Counted from the stretch's first letter, positions 8,690 to 18,798 are shown. The stretch is DNA of 20,000 nucleotides from Chondrilla cf. caribensis (GCA_964020155.1 OZ026550.1:5521352-5541351); one strand, 5' to 3'. Numbers and translations are program-made. Notes: generated by a model from the letters alone, not told the origin.

Positions 8690-9640
8690 GGTGTGTGCTA
8701 ACCAGGAGTGTGTACTAACCAGGAGTGTGTACTAACCAAGAGTGTGCACTAACCAGGAGTGTGTACTAACCAGGAGTGTGTGCTAAACAGGAGTGTATAC
8801 TAACCAGGAGTGTGTACTAACCAGGAGTGTGTGCTAAACAGGAGTGTATACTAACCAGGAGTGTGTACTAACCAGGAGTGTGTGCTAAACAGGAGTGTAT
8901 ACTAACCAGGAGTGTGTACTAACCAGGAGTGTGTGCTAAACAGGAGTGTATACTAACCAGGAGTGTGTACTAACCAGGAGTGTGTGCTAAACAGGAGTGT
9001 GTACTAACCAGGAGTGTGTGCTAAACAGGAGTGTGTACTAACCAGGAGTGTGTACTAACCAGGAGTGTGTGCTAACCAGGAGTGTGTACTAACCAGGAGT
9101 GTATACTAACCAGGAGTGTGTGCTAAACAGGAGTGTTTACTAACCAGGAGTGTGTACTAACCAGGAGTGTGTACTAACCAGGAGTGTGTGCTAACCAGGA
9201 GTGTGTACTAACCAGGAGTGTGTACTAACCAGGAGTGTGTACTATCCAGGAGTGTGTACTAACCAGGAGTGTGTACTAACCAGGAATGTGTGCTAAACAG
9301 GAGTGTGTACTAACCAGGTGTGTGTGTCAACCAGGAGTGTGTACTAACCAGGAGTGTGTACTAACCAGGAGTGTGTACTAACCAGGAGTGTGTGCTAACC
9401 AGGAGTGTGTACTATCCAGGAGTGTGTACTAACCAGGAGTGTGTACTAACCAGGAATGTGTGCTAAACAGGAGTGTGTACTAACCAGGTGTGTGTGTCAA
9501 CCAGGAGTGTGTACTAACCAGGACTGTGTACTAACCAGGAGTGTGTACTAACTAGGAGTGTGTACTAACCAGGAGTGTGCACGTACTAACCAGGATTGTG
9601 TACGTGTTAAACAAGAGTGTGTACTAAACAAGAGTGTGTA
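8690..9640. repeat. 17-bp minisatellite GTGTGTACTAACCAGGA
   Basis: More than fifty units of 17 bp, in the inferred 5' UTR intron of tetraspanin B. Higher-order periods are visible. A 51-bp period is marked by TGCTAAACAG at 8781, 8832, 8883, 8934 and 8985. A 170-bp period is marked by ACTATCCAGG at 9241 and 9411. Shorter versions lie at 14.28-14.60 kb and 19.53-20.00 kb. Confidence 0.95.
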
Positions 9641-9773
9641 CTAGTTGGGGAACATACAAATACTGCAACATGCACAGTTACTCAATATAATATTGAATGG
9701 TGTTTGAAGTTCTCTGCATGGTCTACTGACTGTCACTACAGATCAGCACTTTCAGTAACTACAGCAGCTCAAG

Positions 9774-9990
9774 ATGGCCGGGGCATTCAGCTGTACCAAA
9801 ATCCACATCGTGGGTAACATCACCAAAGTCCTCTTCATCATCTTCAATGCTATTCTGCTGGTGAGCTAGGTTGGAGTGGCTGGTGTATGTTCTCATGGGA
9901 ACACTTGTGTATGCTTTCAGGTACACAAACAATCACACACACACACAAACACACACACACACACACACAGACACACACACGCACACACAC

Positions 9991-10058
<68 letters not shown>

Positions 10059-10284
10059 CATCTCCTTTCTTCCACTTCCAGGCTATTGGACTTGGTATTC
10101 TAATAGGAGGAGCTTATCTAGCTGCTGTTAGTGCAGATTTGTCCTTCATCACCGGATCTGCCACTCTCACTGGAGCCATCATCATCATTCTGGCCGGCAT
10201 GTTCTCAATGTTGTTGGCCGTGGTTGGTATAATAGCAGCTATCTTCCAACTACGGTTCATCTTATTGCTAGTAAGCATGTGTGT

Positions 10285-10357
<73 letters not shown>

Positions 10358-10375
10358 TGTATTTTTGTGTGCATG

Positions 10376-10440
<65 letters not shown>

Positions 10441-11698
10441 TATATGCATGTTTGTGGCATTTGCGTGTGAAGGCATTTCTCTCTTATCTCAGTTATGCAC
10501 CCAACACTTATATTATTTCAGCGCCATTCAAAAAATTCACTGTAGCTATATAGATTCCATCAGGTAGCATCAGCCACACACCTTCAATCTGCCATTCAAT
10601 CTGGAATGGTAACCTATGATGTCATCACACTGTGTGCATTCCTACATACATGTAGTGATTCCATTTCAGTTTTTGTTCCTGTTTCCATCTTAATTTGTCA
10701 TGAGTTCCTGTTTGGGTGTCACTTTTCATATGTACCTCCCATTCTACACAAAAATCCTATATTATGTGATTGTGATGTTGTAATCAATGCCGGATTCCAT
10801 TTCCATTCCCATTCCCGTTCCAATTCCAGTATGCCTTTGTGATAGTGGTCATCATCATCCTTGAGATAGCAGTTGGCATCTACGGCTTCGTCCGATTCCA
10901 GGAACTGGTGAGCACCACATGATGTAGTAGTCTTAATTAGTTGTTGTTGTTATTGTTGTTGTTGTCATCGTTGTTGTTGCTGCTGTTGATATGTTTGTTT
11001 GTAAAAGCATTGGTGTGCCCCCTCAAGGTGCTCACCAAGCATGTTGGGCTGTGTTTTCTCACAGAATTTTTCCTAGAATGCAGTGGAACCTCTCTATTAG
11101 GGACACTTTGGGACCTTAATTTTAGTCCTTATTACAGAGGTGTCCTCAATTCAGAGGTCATTTAATACACTACAGTACTACACTGGGACACAGAATGGTG
11201 TCCTTATTATAGAGATTTCTGCTATTCAGAGGTTTGTGATAGAGAGGTTCCCCTGTATTCATACGTATGTACTATAGGCTTGTGTGATAACGATGACACT
11301 TGATGATATTACACGATTAACAACATTATCACAATTACTGTATTATCACAATAACTACATGTACTGTGAAGGCTTTTAGGGCAGAAACACAAACACATTC
11401 ACAGTTTCTGGGAGTGAACTAGGGAGGAGATGCTATTCACAATAATCCGAAAAACTAACCCATCATTATCATGAATATCAATGTCAAGAACAATGATTAC
11501 ATCAGTTCAATAACCACACAATTTTGGAATATACTTACTAATGATACTATTAATGGCTGTACTGTACTTCCTGTGTTGATAGGTGAATGGAGAGGTCTTG
11601 GAGAGGTTCGAGGCTGCTGTTGATGAGTACAGGCTGCCTAATGCTACTGACTACAATGTCTTTGTTGAGACAGCTACTGACCTTGTTCAGAATAACGT

Positions 11699-11782
<84 letters not shown>

Positions 11783-12150
11783 ATGTGTGTGTTTACATGT
11801 GTGTGTGTTTGTGTACATGCACATGTGTGTATACATTATTCTTTTGTTTTTTTTTGTTATAGTTTGACTGCTGTGGTATCTATGGTCCCTCATCATGGAT
11901 CAACACAACCTATTTCGGTTCCACCGGAGGATTGCTCCCTCCGAGTTGCTGCATCAGTGAAACCGCCTCCTGCAACTACACAGACAATGTTCAATCCAAA
12001 GGGTGCCTAAATGCCACCGTGGACTTCATAACCACTAATGTGTATGCCATTGGAGGCATTGGCATTGCTTTTGGGATTGTGGAGATCATTGGGATCATCC
12101 TGGCTGTGGTCCTGTGTATTTTCATACATGTCAGGATCAAAATAGATTAG
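9774..12150 (+). CDS. Tetraspanin B (5 coding exons)
   Basis: Exons are 9774-9860, 10082-10270, 10830-10907, 11583-11696 and 11863-12150, all phase 0 with GT-AG borders, giving 251 aa. The start has a good context (CAAGATGG). TM1 is about 13-37 with the conserved Asn25. TM2 spans roughly 60-84. TM3 is 92-112 with Glu103. TM4 is 216-243 with a central Glu. These polar residues are typical of the family. The large loop has Cys-Cys-Gly at 159-161, Pro-Ser-Cys-Cys at 183-186, Cys193 and Gly203-Cys204, making six cysteines. Sequons are at Asn138, Asn170, Asn194 and Asn206. Cys7 is a likely palmitoylation site. Tetraspanins act as membrane scaffolds; the partner is unknown. Unlike gene A, it lacks an intron after TM1 and has one between TM2 and TM3. 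The C-tail is short, without a YxxPhi signal. Confidence 0.92.
9935..10057. repeat. (CA)n in intron 1 of tetraspanin B
   Basis: CA dinucleotide tract with a few G and AA interruptions, ending close to the exon 2 acceptor CACTTCCAG. Confidence 0.95.
10277..10440. repeat. (TG)n at start of intron 2 of tetraspanin B
   Basis: TG tract beginning directly after the donor GTAAGC at 10271, with one interruption near 10357-10380. It is complementary, as RNA, to the (CA)n of intron 1. Confidence 0.95.
10936..10992. repeat. (TTG)n trinucleotide repeat in intron 3 of tetraspanin B
   Basis: A TTG-rich tract with ATT, TCA and CTG interruptions, shared with 15834-15905 in tetraspanin C. Confidence 0.85.
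11081..11255. mobile_element. Pogo/Tigger-type MITE in intron 3 of tetraspanin B
   Basis: 175 bp with ends CAGTGGAACCTCTCTATTA and GTGATAGAGAGGTTCCCCTG. The right flank is TA; the left flank TG is a mutated TA, since the paralogous copy at 15994 has TA. It is present at the same place in both duplicates, so it inserted before the duplication. The rest of intron 3 to 11582 is AT-rich with no feature seen. Confidence 0.82.
11699..11782. repeat. (TG)n at start of intron 4 of tetraspanin B
   Basis: The donor GTAAGTGTGTGTG at 11697 continues directly into a TG tract with no other bases between them. Confidence 0.95.
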
Positions 12151-12236
12151 AGAAATGATCCAAACAGTACAGATTGTAGCCATGATATTGCATTATTCAT
12201 GTGTAGATTTTAGCTCTCATGTGTACACGCACACGC

Positions 12237-12267
<31 letters not shown>

Positions 12268-12580
12268 AACAACATTCATTCAAAATCATTAGAATTCCAA
12301 CTAGTAATGTTTCTCTTTAGTTTTGATTTGTAGTATACACCAACCCAATCACATGTAGTCCAAGTAGTGTTAGTAGACTTTTTAGTAAAATTAGTTCTTT
12401 TTATAGCAACCTTCAACTATACATATAAGATGTGTGTTATGGTCGTTTCGATATATTACTGTTATCTATATCGCCATGACGTTTGCGACCTTGTGTAAAA
12501 TCATCCTTGATTATTAAATTTTCTTTTAATTGTTGATTCACTTTGAGGAGAATGACCGGAAAAAGAAGATAAAAATAAAA
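12151..12580. other. 3' flank of tetraspanin B
   Basis: Contains a (CA)n tract at about 12222-12267 and candidate polyadenylation signals ATTAAA (12513-12518) and AATAAA (12574-12579). These motifs are weak on their own. The region is conserved after tetraspanin C, where the CA tract is longer and followed by (CAA)n. Confidence 0.5.
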
Positions 12581-12639
12581 TTATCTTGAACTGGAAGACC
12601 GGCGATGAAGACGTTTTAAATGACAGCTCGCGCCTTTAT

Positions 12640-12829
12640 CGGTCTTGGCAACATGCAGTACGTCAAATGGCCCCGGGCCTTCCGTGCGTGCGACGTTGTT
12701 GACAGGATAACCCAAATTCGTGTAACACTGTTCCTTCAGTGATCTTGGAATGTGGCCCGGAAACGTGCACTGTACAATACTGCATGGCGTATCGTCCAAG
12801 CGAAAGGGTGTCTTTTGGCGAGTGAGAAT
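12640..12829 (+). promoter_or_regulatory. Inferred promoter/5' region of tetraspanin D first exon
   Basis: A CpG-containing block, well conserved at 17800-17969, directly precedes the D first exon. No core motif is certain. A minus-strand frame of 72 codons across it is not intact in the second copy, so conservation is better explained by regulatory or UTR function. Confidence 0.3.
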
Positions 12830-12910
12830 ATGCCCTTAACCAACCTCTCTCCTTGTGGAAAAGGCACGAAAGTCGCCTTCGCAGTTCTCAACGTGTTTTA
12901 CATCCTATTA
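12830..12910 (+). CDS. Orphan first exon of a tetraspanin (D), intact copy
   Basis: ATG at 12830 opens 27 codons ending at a donor, TTA|GTAAGG. The peptide starts Met-Pro-Leu-Thr-Asn-Leu-Ser-Pro-Cys-Gly-Lys-Gly-Thr-Lys-Val and runs into the first half of a transmembrane helix with the family Asn (Val-Leu-Asn-Val-Phe). Length, phase 0 ending, a cysteine before the helix and a Lys-Val at its start all match the first exons of genes A and B. No tetraspanin second exon follows before the duplication junction. The next downstream exon-like sequence is the copied last exon of gene A at 13225. The exon is either dead or spliced to that. Confidence 0.7.
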
Positions 12911-12937
12911 GTAAGGATTCGGTTCTTTTATTCAATT

Positions 12938-12972
12938 GTACAATGCTGGCGTATCGTCCAAGCGAAAAGGTG
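12938..12972 (+). repeat. Templated insertion at duplication junction
   Basis: GTACAATGCTGGCGTATCGT and the following CCAAGCGAAAAGGTG copy the sequence at 12772-12810 with a few changes, and are absent at the corresponding place in copy 2 (18076). They sit between the end of copy 1 homology and the (TG)n that leads into copy 2. Confidence 0.75.
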
Positions 12973-12989
12973 AAATGCACTACTTGCAG

Positions 12990-13102
<113 letters not shown>

Positions 13103-13224
13103 CCAACCTATCGATGTCAATGTTGTGTTTGGTCAACTGTGGTCATGTGTTGGGTCACCACAACACCTAAAGCAGACCTCAATCCCTCTAATCCCTTCTC
13201 CCTCACCCTCGTTCCTCTCATCAG

Positions 13225-13305
13225 ATTGCCATCATCATTGTCACATGCATCGTGACATTCTGCAAACCGAACAATTCCTATTCCCGTTTCAATGACAACA
13301 ATTGA
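13225..13305 (+). pseudogene. Orphan copy of tetraspanin A last exon
   Basis: Acceptor CTCTCATCAG followed by 26 codons and TGA. It is identical in length to exon 7 of tetraspanin A, with one visible replacement (Asp to Asn in the tail). The YxxPhi motif Tyr-Ser-Arg-Phe is kept. The exons that should precede it were not duplicated, so it is a remnant, unless spliced to the orphan D first exon 314 bp upstream, whose phase matches. Confidence 0.85.
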
Positions 13306-13442
13306 AATGGAAATGCAACAGGTTGTACAATACCTTCCATCCAAATAAGGAAATGTGAATTAGATTAACTCTTAACTATATTATATGAACAAGCAGCATG
13401 ATATTATTATAAGTAAAATATTTATCACACACAAGTGTAATA

Positions 13443-13617
13443 CAGTGGAACCTCTCTATTACAAACCTCTGAAATGTGGAAACCTCTATAATAAGGACAC
13501 CATTCTGTGTCCCAGTGTAGTACTGAAGTGTACAAAATAACCTCTAAATTGAGGAAACCTCTGTAAAAAGGACTAAAATTATGGTCCCAACGTGTCCTTT
13601 ATAGAGAGGTTCCACTG
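13443..13617. mobile_element. Pogo/Tigger-type MITE with empty site in the other copy
   Basis: 175 bp with ends CAGTGGAACCTCTCTATTAC and CTTTATAGAGAGGTTCCACTG-type inverted terminus. TA is duplicated at 13441-13442 and 13618-13619. The paralogous site in copy 1 (8021-8022) has a single TA and no element, so insertion came after the duplication. It is the same family as the 11081 and 15994 elements but in opposite orientation. Confidence 0.92.
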
Positions 13618-13854
13618 TATATTACTTTGTAAATCGCATAACACATATTGTCTACATAAAGTTTTATTGTTATAATAATTTCATGTGATATGCATGTCAT
13701 GTGCATGTGGTGTGCATGTGATTTCAACTATTGATGTAGACTATTTGATATATTATCCCTGGGCCAGCACTGATAGAATAATTCATGTATAATATGACAT
13801 AATAGGCATGTATGATAATGTACAATCACATACACACCATGTACAGAAGTTGAA

Positions 13855-14151
13855 CTTTAGGGCTTTGAGAGAACTTCCAATGCTGGGAGCTTGTAACCAT
13901 GGTAACCAAATGACACTCATTAGACTGATAATAGAATCTCCTCAAGTGTCAATGGAATTTCTCACACATGCTTTACTGGAGATGACCTCCGGGTATAAGA
14001 ATGGCATGCACCTGGTGGAAGTGGTACGGTTGCCAGCTACAGTCTCCAAAACCAGTAGCACCAGTGAACCGAGGACGATAAGACAACCATAAGAAGTGGT
14101 CGCAGAGAGAAACTCCAGTGAATCTGCAGGTATCAAAGTCTTCTTCATCAG
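13855..14151 (+). other. Inferred non-coding 5' exon of tetraspanin C
   Basis: Copy of the block at 8250-8558, ending with the same donor CATCAG|GTATGT. The acceptor partner TGTCACTACAG is at 14689-14699, just upstream of the tetraspanin C ATG. Confidence 0.38.
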
Positions 14152-14274
14152 GTATGTCAGAGTGTATATATCACAAACTATTTTATCTAGGAAAAGTACA
14201 AGTAAAGTTGGACTACCAGTAATAGTTGGTGTATTGTGTGTAGCTAGGGACTATGAGTGAGTTGTGTGTGCTAT

Positions 14275-14600
14275 ATAACCAGGAGTGTGTACTAACCAGG
14301 GGTGTGCTAACCAGGAATGTGTACTAACCAGGAGTGTGTGCTAACCAGGAGTGTGTACTAACCAGGAGTGTGTACTAACCAGGAGTGTGCACTATAACCA
14401 GGGGTGTGCTAACCAGGAGTGTGTACTAACCAGGAGTGTGTACTAACCAGGAGTGTGTACTAACCAGGAGTGTGCACTAACCAGGAGTGTGTACTAACCA
14501 GGAGTGTGCACTAACCAGGAGTGTTCACAACCAGGAGTGTGTGCTAAACAGGAGTGTGTATGTACTAACCAGGATTGTGTACTAAACAAGAGTGTGTACT
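14275..14600. repeat. 17-bp minisatellite, short version
   Basis: Roughly 18 units of GTGTGTACTAACCAGGA, against more than fifty in copy 1. The array accounts for most of the length difference between the duplicates. Confidence 0.93.
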
Positions 14601-14731
14601 AGTTGGGGAGCACAGAAATACCATAACATGCACAGTTACACGATATAATATCAAATGGTGTTTGAAGTTCTCTGCATGGTCTACTGACTGTCACTACAGA
14701 TCAGCACTTTCAGTAACTACAGCAGCTCAAG

Positions 14732-14917
14732 ATGGCCGGGGCATTCAGCTGTACCAAAATCCACATCGTGGGTAACATCACCAAAGTCCTCTTCATCATC
14801 TTCAATGCTATTCTGCTGGTGAGCTAGGTTGGAGTGGCTGGTGTATGTTCTCATGGGAAAACTTGTGTATGCTTTCAGGTACACAAGCAATCACACACAC
14901 ACACAAACACACACACT

Positions 14918-15002
<85 letters not shown>

Positions 15003-15233
15003 CATCTCCTTTCTTCCACTTCCAGGCTATTGGACTTGGTATTTTAATAGGAGGAGCTTATCTAGCTGCCATCAGTGCAGATTTGTCCTTCATCACCGGA
15101 TCTGCCACCCTCACTGGAGCCATCATCATCATTCTGGCTGGCGTATTCTCAATGTTATTGGCCGTGGTTGGTATAATAGCAGCTATCTTCCAACTACGGT
15201 TCATCTTATTACTAGTGAGCTGTGTGTGTGTGT

Positions 15234-15292
<59 letters not shown>

Positions 15293-15295
15293 TGT

Positions 15296-15344
<49 letters not shown>

Positions 15345-16718
15345 GTGTATGTGCATGTTTGTGGCATTTGTGTGTGAAGGCATTTCTCCCTTATCTCAGT
15401 TATGCATTCAACACTTGCACTATTTCAGTGCGGTTTGAAAAATTCACTGTAGCTAGATTCAATCGGGTAGCATTAGCCACACACCTTCAATCTGCCACTC
15501 AATCTGGAATGGTGACCTATGATGTCATCACACTGTGTGCATTCCTACATGTCATGTTGTGATTCCATTCCAGTTTTTGTTCCTGTTTCCATCTTATTTT
15601 GTCATGAGTTCCTGTTTTGGTGTGACACTTTTCATCCCTCCCATTCCACACAAAATTATTATAGTGTGGTGTCATGATCATTGCCTGATTCCATTTCCTT
15701 TCCCATTCCCATTCCCACTCCAGTATGCCTTTGTGATAGTGGTCATCATCATCCTCGAGATAGCAGCTGGCATCTACGGCTTCGTCCGATTCGAAGAACT
15801 GGTGAGCACCACATGATGTAGTAGTCTTAATTAGTTGTTGTTGTTATTGTTGTTGTTTTTTGCTGTTTGTTGTTGTCATGGTTGTTGTTGCTGCTGTTTT
15901 TATGTTTGTTTGTAAAGCATTGGTGTACCCATCAAGGTGCTTACCAAGCATGTTGGACGTACTGTGTTGTCTTGCAGAATTTTTCCTACAATACAGTGGA
16001 ACCTCTATATTATGGACACTTTGGGACCTTGAGTTTAGTCCTTATTACAGAGGTGTCCTCAATTCAGAGGTCATTTAATACACTACAGTACTACACTGGG
16101 ACAGAGAATGGTGTCCTTATTATAGAAGTTTCTGCTATTCAAAGATTTGTAATAGTGAGGTTCCACTGTATACATAATAGGCTTGTGCGATAATGATGAC
16201 ACTTATATCAAATGATTATAGACAACATTATCACAATTATCACGATAATTACATGTACTGTGATTTTGAGTTTTCTATAATTATTAAAATCCAATTATTA
16301 CACTTAGTCCAAGAAAGTAAGATTAAAAGTAGATGGAATGACTTTTTAAACTAAAGAAGATACGAATGTGATTAGTGAAGGTTCTGAGGCAGAAGCACGA
16401 ACACATTCACAGTTTATGGGAGTAAATATAAACAAGAGAGGAGATACTATCGCAATAATCTGATGAACATCTTCATTATCTTCATTATCATGATATATAA
16501 ATGTCAAGAATGATGATTGCATCAGTTCAATAATTGCACAATTCTTAAACAATATACTTACTAATGTTCTATTAATGGCTGTACTGTACTTCCTGTGTTG
16601 ATAGGTGAATGGAGAGGTCTTGGAGAGGTTTGAGGCTGCTGTTGATGAGTACAGGCTGCCTAATGCTACTGACCACAATCCCTTAGTTGTAACAGCTACT
16701 GACCTTGTTCAGAATAAC

Positions 16719-16785
<67 letters not shown>

Positions 16786-16801
16786 TGTTTGTGTGTGTGT
16801 T

Positions 16802-16838
<37 letters not shown>

Positions 16839-17248
16839 TTGTGTGTGTGTTTGTGTGTCTGCATTTGTGTGTGTGATTGTGTGTGTGTGTGCTGTGTGTG
16901 CGTGTGTGTGTTTGTGTACATGCACACATGTGTATGCATTATTGTTTTATTTGTTCATAGTTTGACTGCTGCGGTGTCTTTGGTCCCTCATCATGGATCA
17001 ACACAACCTATTTCCGTTCCACCGGAGGATTGCTCCCTCCGAGTTGCTGCATCAGTGACACCGCCTCCTGCAACTACACAGACAATGTTCACTCCATCGG
17101 GTGCCTCAATGCCACCGTGGACTTCATAACCACTAATGTGTATGCCATTGGAGGCATTGGTATTGCTTTTGGGATTGTGGAGATCATCGGGATCATCCTG
17201 GCTGTGGTCCTGTGTATTTTTATACACGTCGGGATCAAAAAGGATTAG
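14732..17248 (+). CDS. Tetraspanin C, recent tandem duplicate of B (5 coding exons)
   Basis: Exons are 14732-14818, 15026-15214, 15724-15801, 16605-16718 and 16961-17248, all phase 0, giving 251 aa. Exon 1 is identical in sequence to that of tetraspanin B. Four transmembrane helices, CCG, PSCC, six loop cysteines and four sequons are kept. I count 16 amino-acid differences from B, 11 of them in the large extracellular loop (for example Tyr/His, Val/Pro, Phe/Leu and Glu/Val within eight residues of exon 4). The last residues change from Arg-Ile-Lys-Ile-Asp to Gly-Ile-Lys-Lys-Asp. No frame break is visible, so it is probably functional and may bind a different partner. Confidence 0.92.
14890..15000. 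repeat. (CA)n in intron 1 of tetraspanin C
   Basis: CA tract ending just before the exon 2 acceptor, as in tetraspanin B but with fewer interruptions. Confidence 0.95.
15220..15342. repeat. (TG)n at start of intron 2 of tetraspanin C
   Basis: TG tract directly after the donor GTGAGC at 15215, with a few C and A substitutions. It pairs in principle with the (CA)n of intron 1. Confidence 0.95.
15834..15905. repeat. (TTG)n trinucleotide repeat in intron 3 of tetraspanin C
   Basis: Longer version of the tract at 10936-10992, with an extra TTGCTGTTTG segment. Confidence 0.85.
15994..16168. mobile_element. Pogo/Tigger-type MITE in intron 3 of tetraspanin C
   Basis: 175 bp, orthologous to 11081-11255, with TA on both flanks (15992-15993 and 16169-16170). 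Its ends, CAGTGGAACCTCTATATTA and AATAGTGAGGTTCCACTG, are better preserved at the right end than those of its partner. The rest of the intron to 16604 is AT-rich with no feature seen. Confidence 0.85.
16722..16917. repeat. (TG)n with TTTG interruptions at start of intron 4 of tetraspanin C
   Basis: The donor GTGAGTGTGTG at 16719 runs into a TG tract of about 195 bp with repeated TGTTTGTG blocks. It is much longer than the same tract in tetraspanin B. Confidence 0.93.
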
Positions 17249-17800
<552 letters not shown>

Positions 17801-17969
17801 CATGCAGTACGTCAAATGGCCCCGGTCTTCCGTGCATGCGACGTTGTTGACAGGGTAACCCAAATTCGTGCTCCTTCAGTGATCTTGGAATGTGGCCCGG
17901 AAACGTGCACTCTACAATACTGCATGGCGTATCGTCCAAGCGAAAGGGTGTCTTTCGGCGAGTGAGAAT

Positions 17970-18048
17970 ATGTCCTTAACCAACCTCTCTCCGTGTGGAA
18001 AAGGCACGAAAGTCGCCTTTGCAGTCCTCCGGCAACGTGTTTTACATA
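17970..18048 (+). pseudogene. Frameshifted copy of tetraspanin D first exon
   Basis: Copy 2 of the exon at 12830-12910. The first 20 codons match with one change (Pro2 to Ser). Then four bases (CGGC) are inserted and six are missing near the donor. This replaces the second half of the helix start and shifts the phase. A GT donor (GTGAGC) remains at 18049. Read literally, the exon ends in phase 1, so it can only work with a matching downstream exon. Most likely it is inactive. Confidence 0.65.
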
Positions 18049-18184
18049 GTGAGCATTCGGTTCTTTTCTTCAATTAACGCCACATTTCGTGTACGCCTGA
18101 CACTGTATACGTTACTATATGTATACGCGTAGCTATTACCTGCCAAGACCAGTATAGGCGTGAGAAGTAATGTTAAAAGCACCA

Positions 18185-18492
18185 CCCATGGTATATTATA
18201 GTTCTCCCATACACTAATATACAGTCAGACCTCTTCACAACATCATCCTTGGTGGTCCTCCCATACAATAATATACAGTCAGACCTCTTTACAACATCAC
18301 CCTTGGTAGTGCTACCATACACTAGTATACAGTCAGACCTCTTTACAACACCACTCTTGGTAGTGCTCCCATACACTAATATACAGTCAGACCTCTTCAC
18401 AACATCACCCTTGGTAGTGCTCCCATACACTAGTATACAGTCAGACCTCTTTAAAACATCACCCTTGGTAGTTCTCCCATACCTCTTTACAA
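18185..18492. repeat. 54-bp minisatellite, second locus
   Basis: About six units of the same 54-bp repeat as at 2380-2670 (CCCTTGGTAGTGCTCCCATA and so on). It lies downstream of the frameshifted D first exon, in what would be D intron 1. The sequence 18493-18735 is AT-rich with no feature seen. Confidence 0.92.
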
Positions 18493-18739
18493 AAGCACTA
18501 TTCACAGTCTGTTTAATTTATAATAACATGACTAATGTACAGATGGACTCACATAAACAGTAATTACTAGATTACTAAAAACCATATATCACAGTTCATA
18601 CTGTCTCATTTGACATATAAAACTATACATACAATTTGATATCCTTTATTATTCAAATATAATATGGATTGTGTCGTGAGATTATGTGTAAAATGGAGGA
18701 AGTTAGTCTTGCTAAGTTAGACTAATTTGCTGCCCTCAG

Positions 18740-18798
18740 GTACTTTCTGTAGTGGTTTTCTCAGTGGGCTTCTTGATCTGGCAGCATTTTTGGCTTCA
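18740..18798 (+). other. Possible second exon of tetraspanin D
   Basis: Between an acceptor TGCCCTCAG (18731-18739) and a donor GTGAGG (18799), 59 bp encode a hydrophobic peptide in the first frame: Val-Leu-Ser-Val-Val-Val-Phe-Ser-Val-Gly-Phe-Leu-Ile-Trp. That resembles the second half of a tetraspanin first helix. The length is not a multiple of three, unlike the paralogous exons, although 79 + 59 from the frameshifted exon 1 is. No further D exons are visible before 20000, where B/C-type upstream DNA takes over. Confidence 0.2.

Larger units (their letters stand above)
7669..12937 (+). repeat. Segmental duplication, copy 1
   Basis: This unit includes the last exon and 3' flank of tetraspanin A, the upstream region and all of tetraspanin B, and the first exon of tetraspanin D. 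It matches 13085-18075 closely in exons and most introns. Length differences come from array copy number and one MITE. Homology stops at TTCAATT (12931-12937). Confidence 0.9.

Noticed and set aside
8690..9640. CRISPR-like array of regular repeats
   Set aside because: The repeats are contiguous 17-bp units without unique spacers, in a eukaryotic intron-bearing locus. They are a minisatellite. The same applies to the 54-, 30- and 17-bp arrays elsewhere.
12581..12799. Minus-strand 72-codon frame upstream of the D first exon
   Set aside because: The corresponding sequence in copy 2 (17666-17969) is shifted out of frame by several indels, so coding is not supported.
18173..18563. Frames of about 100 codons on both strands across the 54-bp array
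   Set aside because: The unit length of 54 is divisible by three, so open frames with repeated peptides arise without selection. The same array occurs in an intron at 2380-2670.
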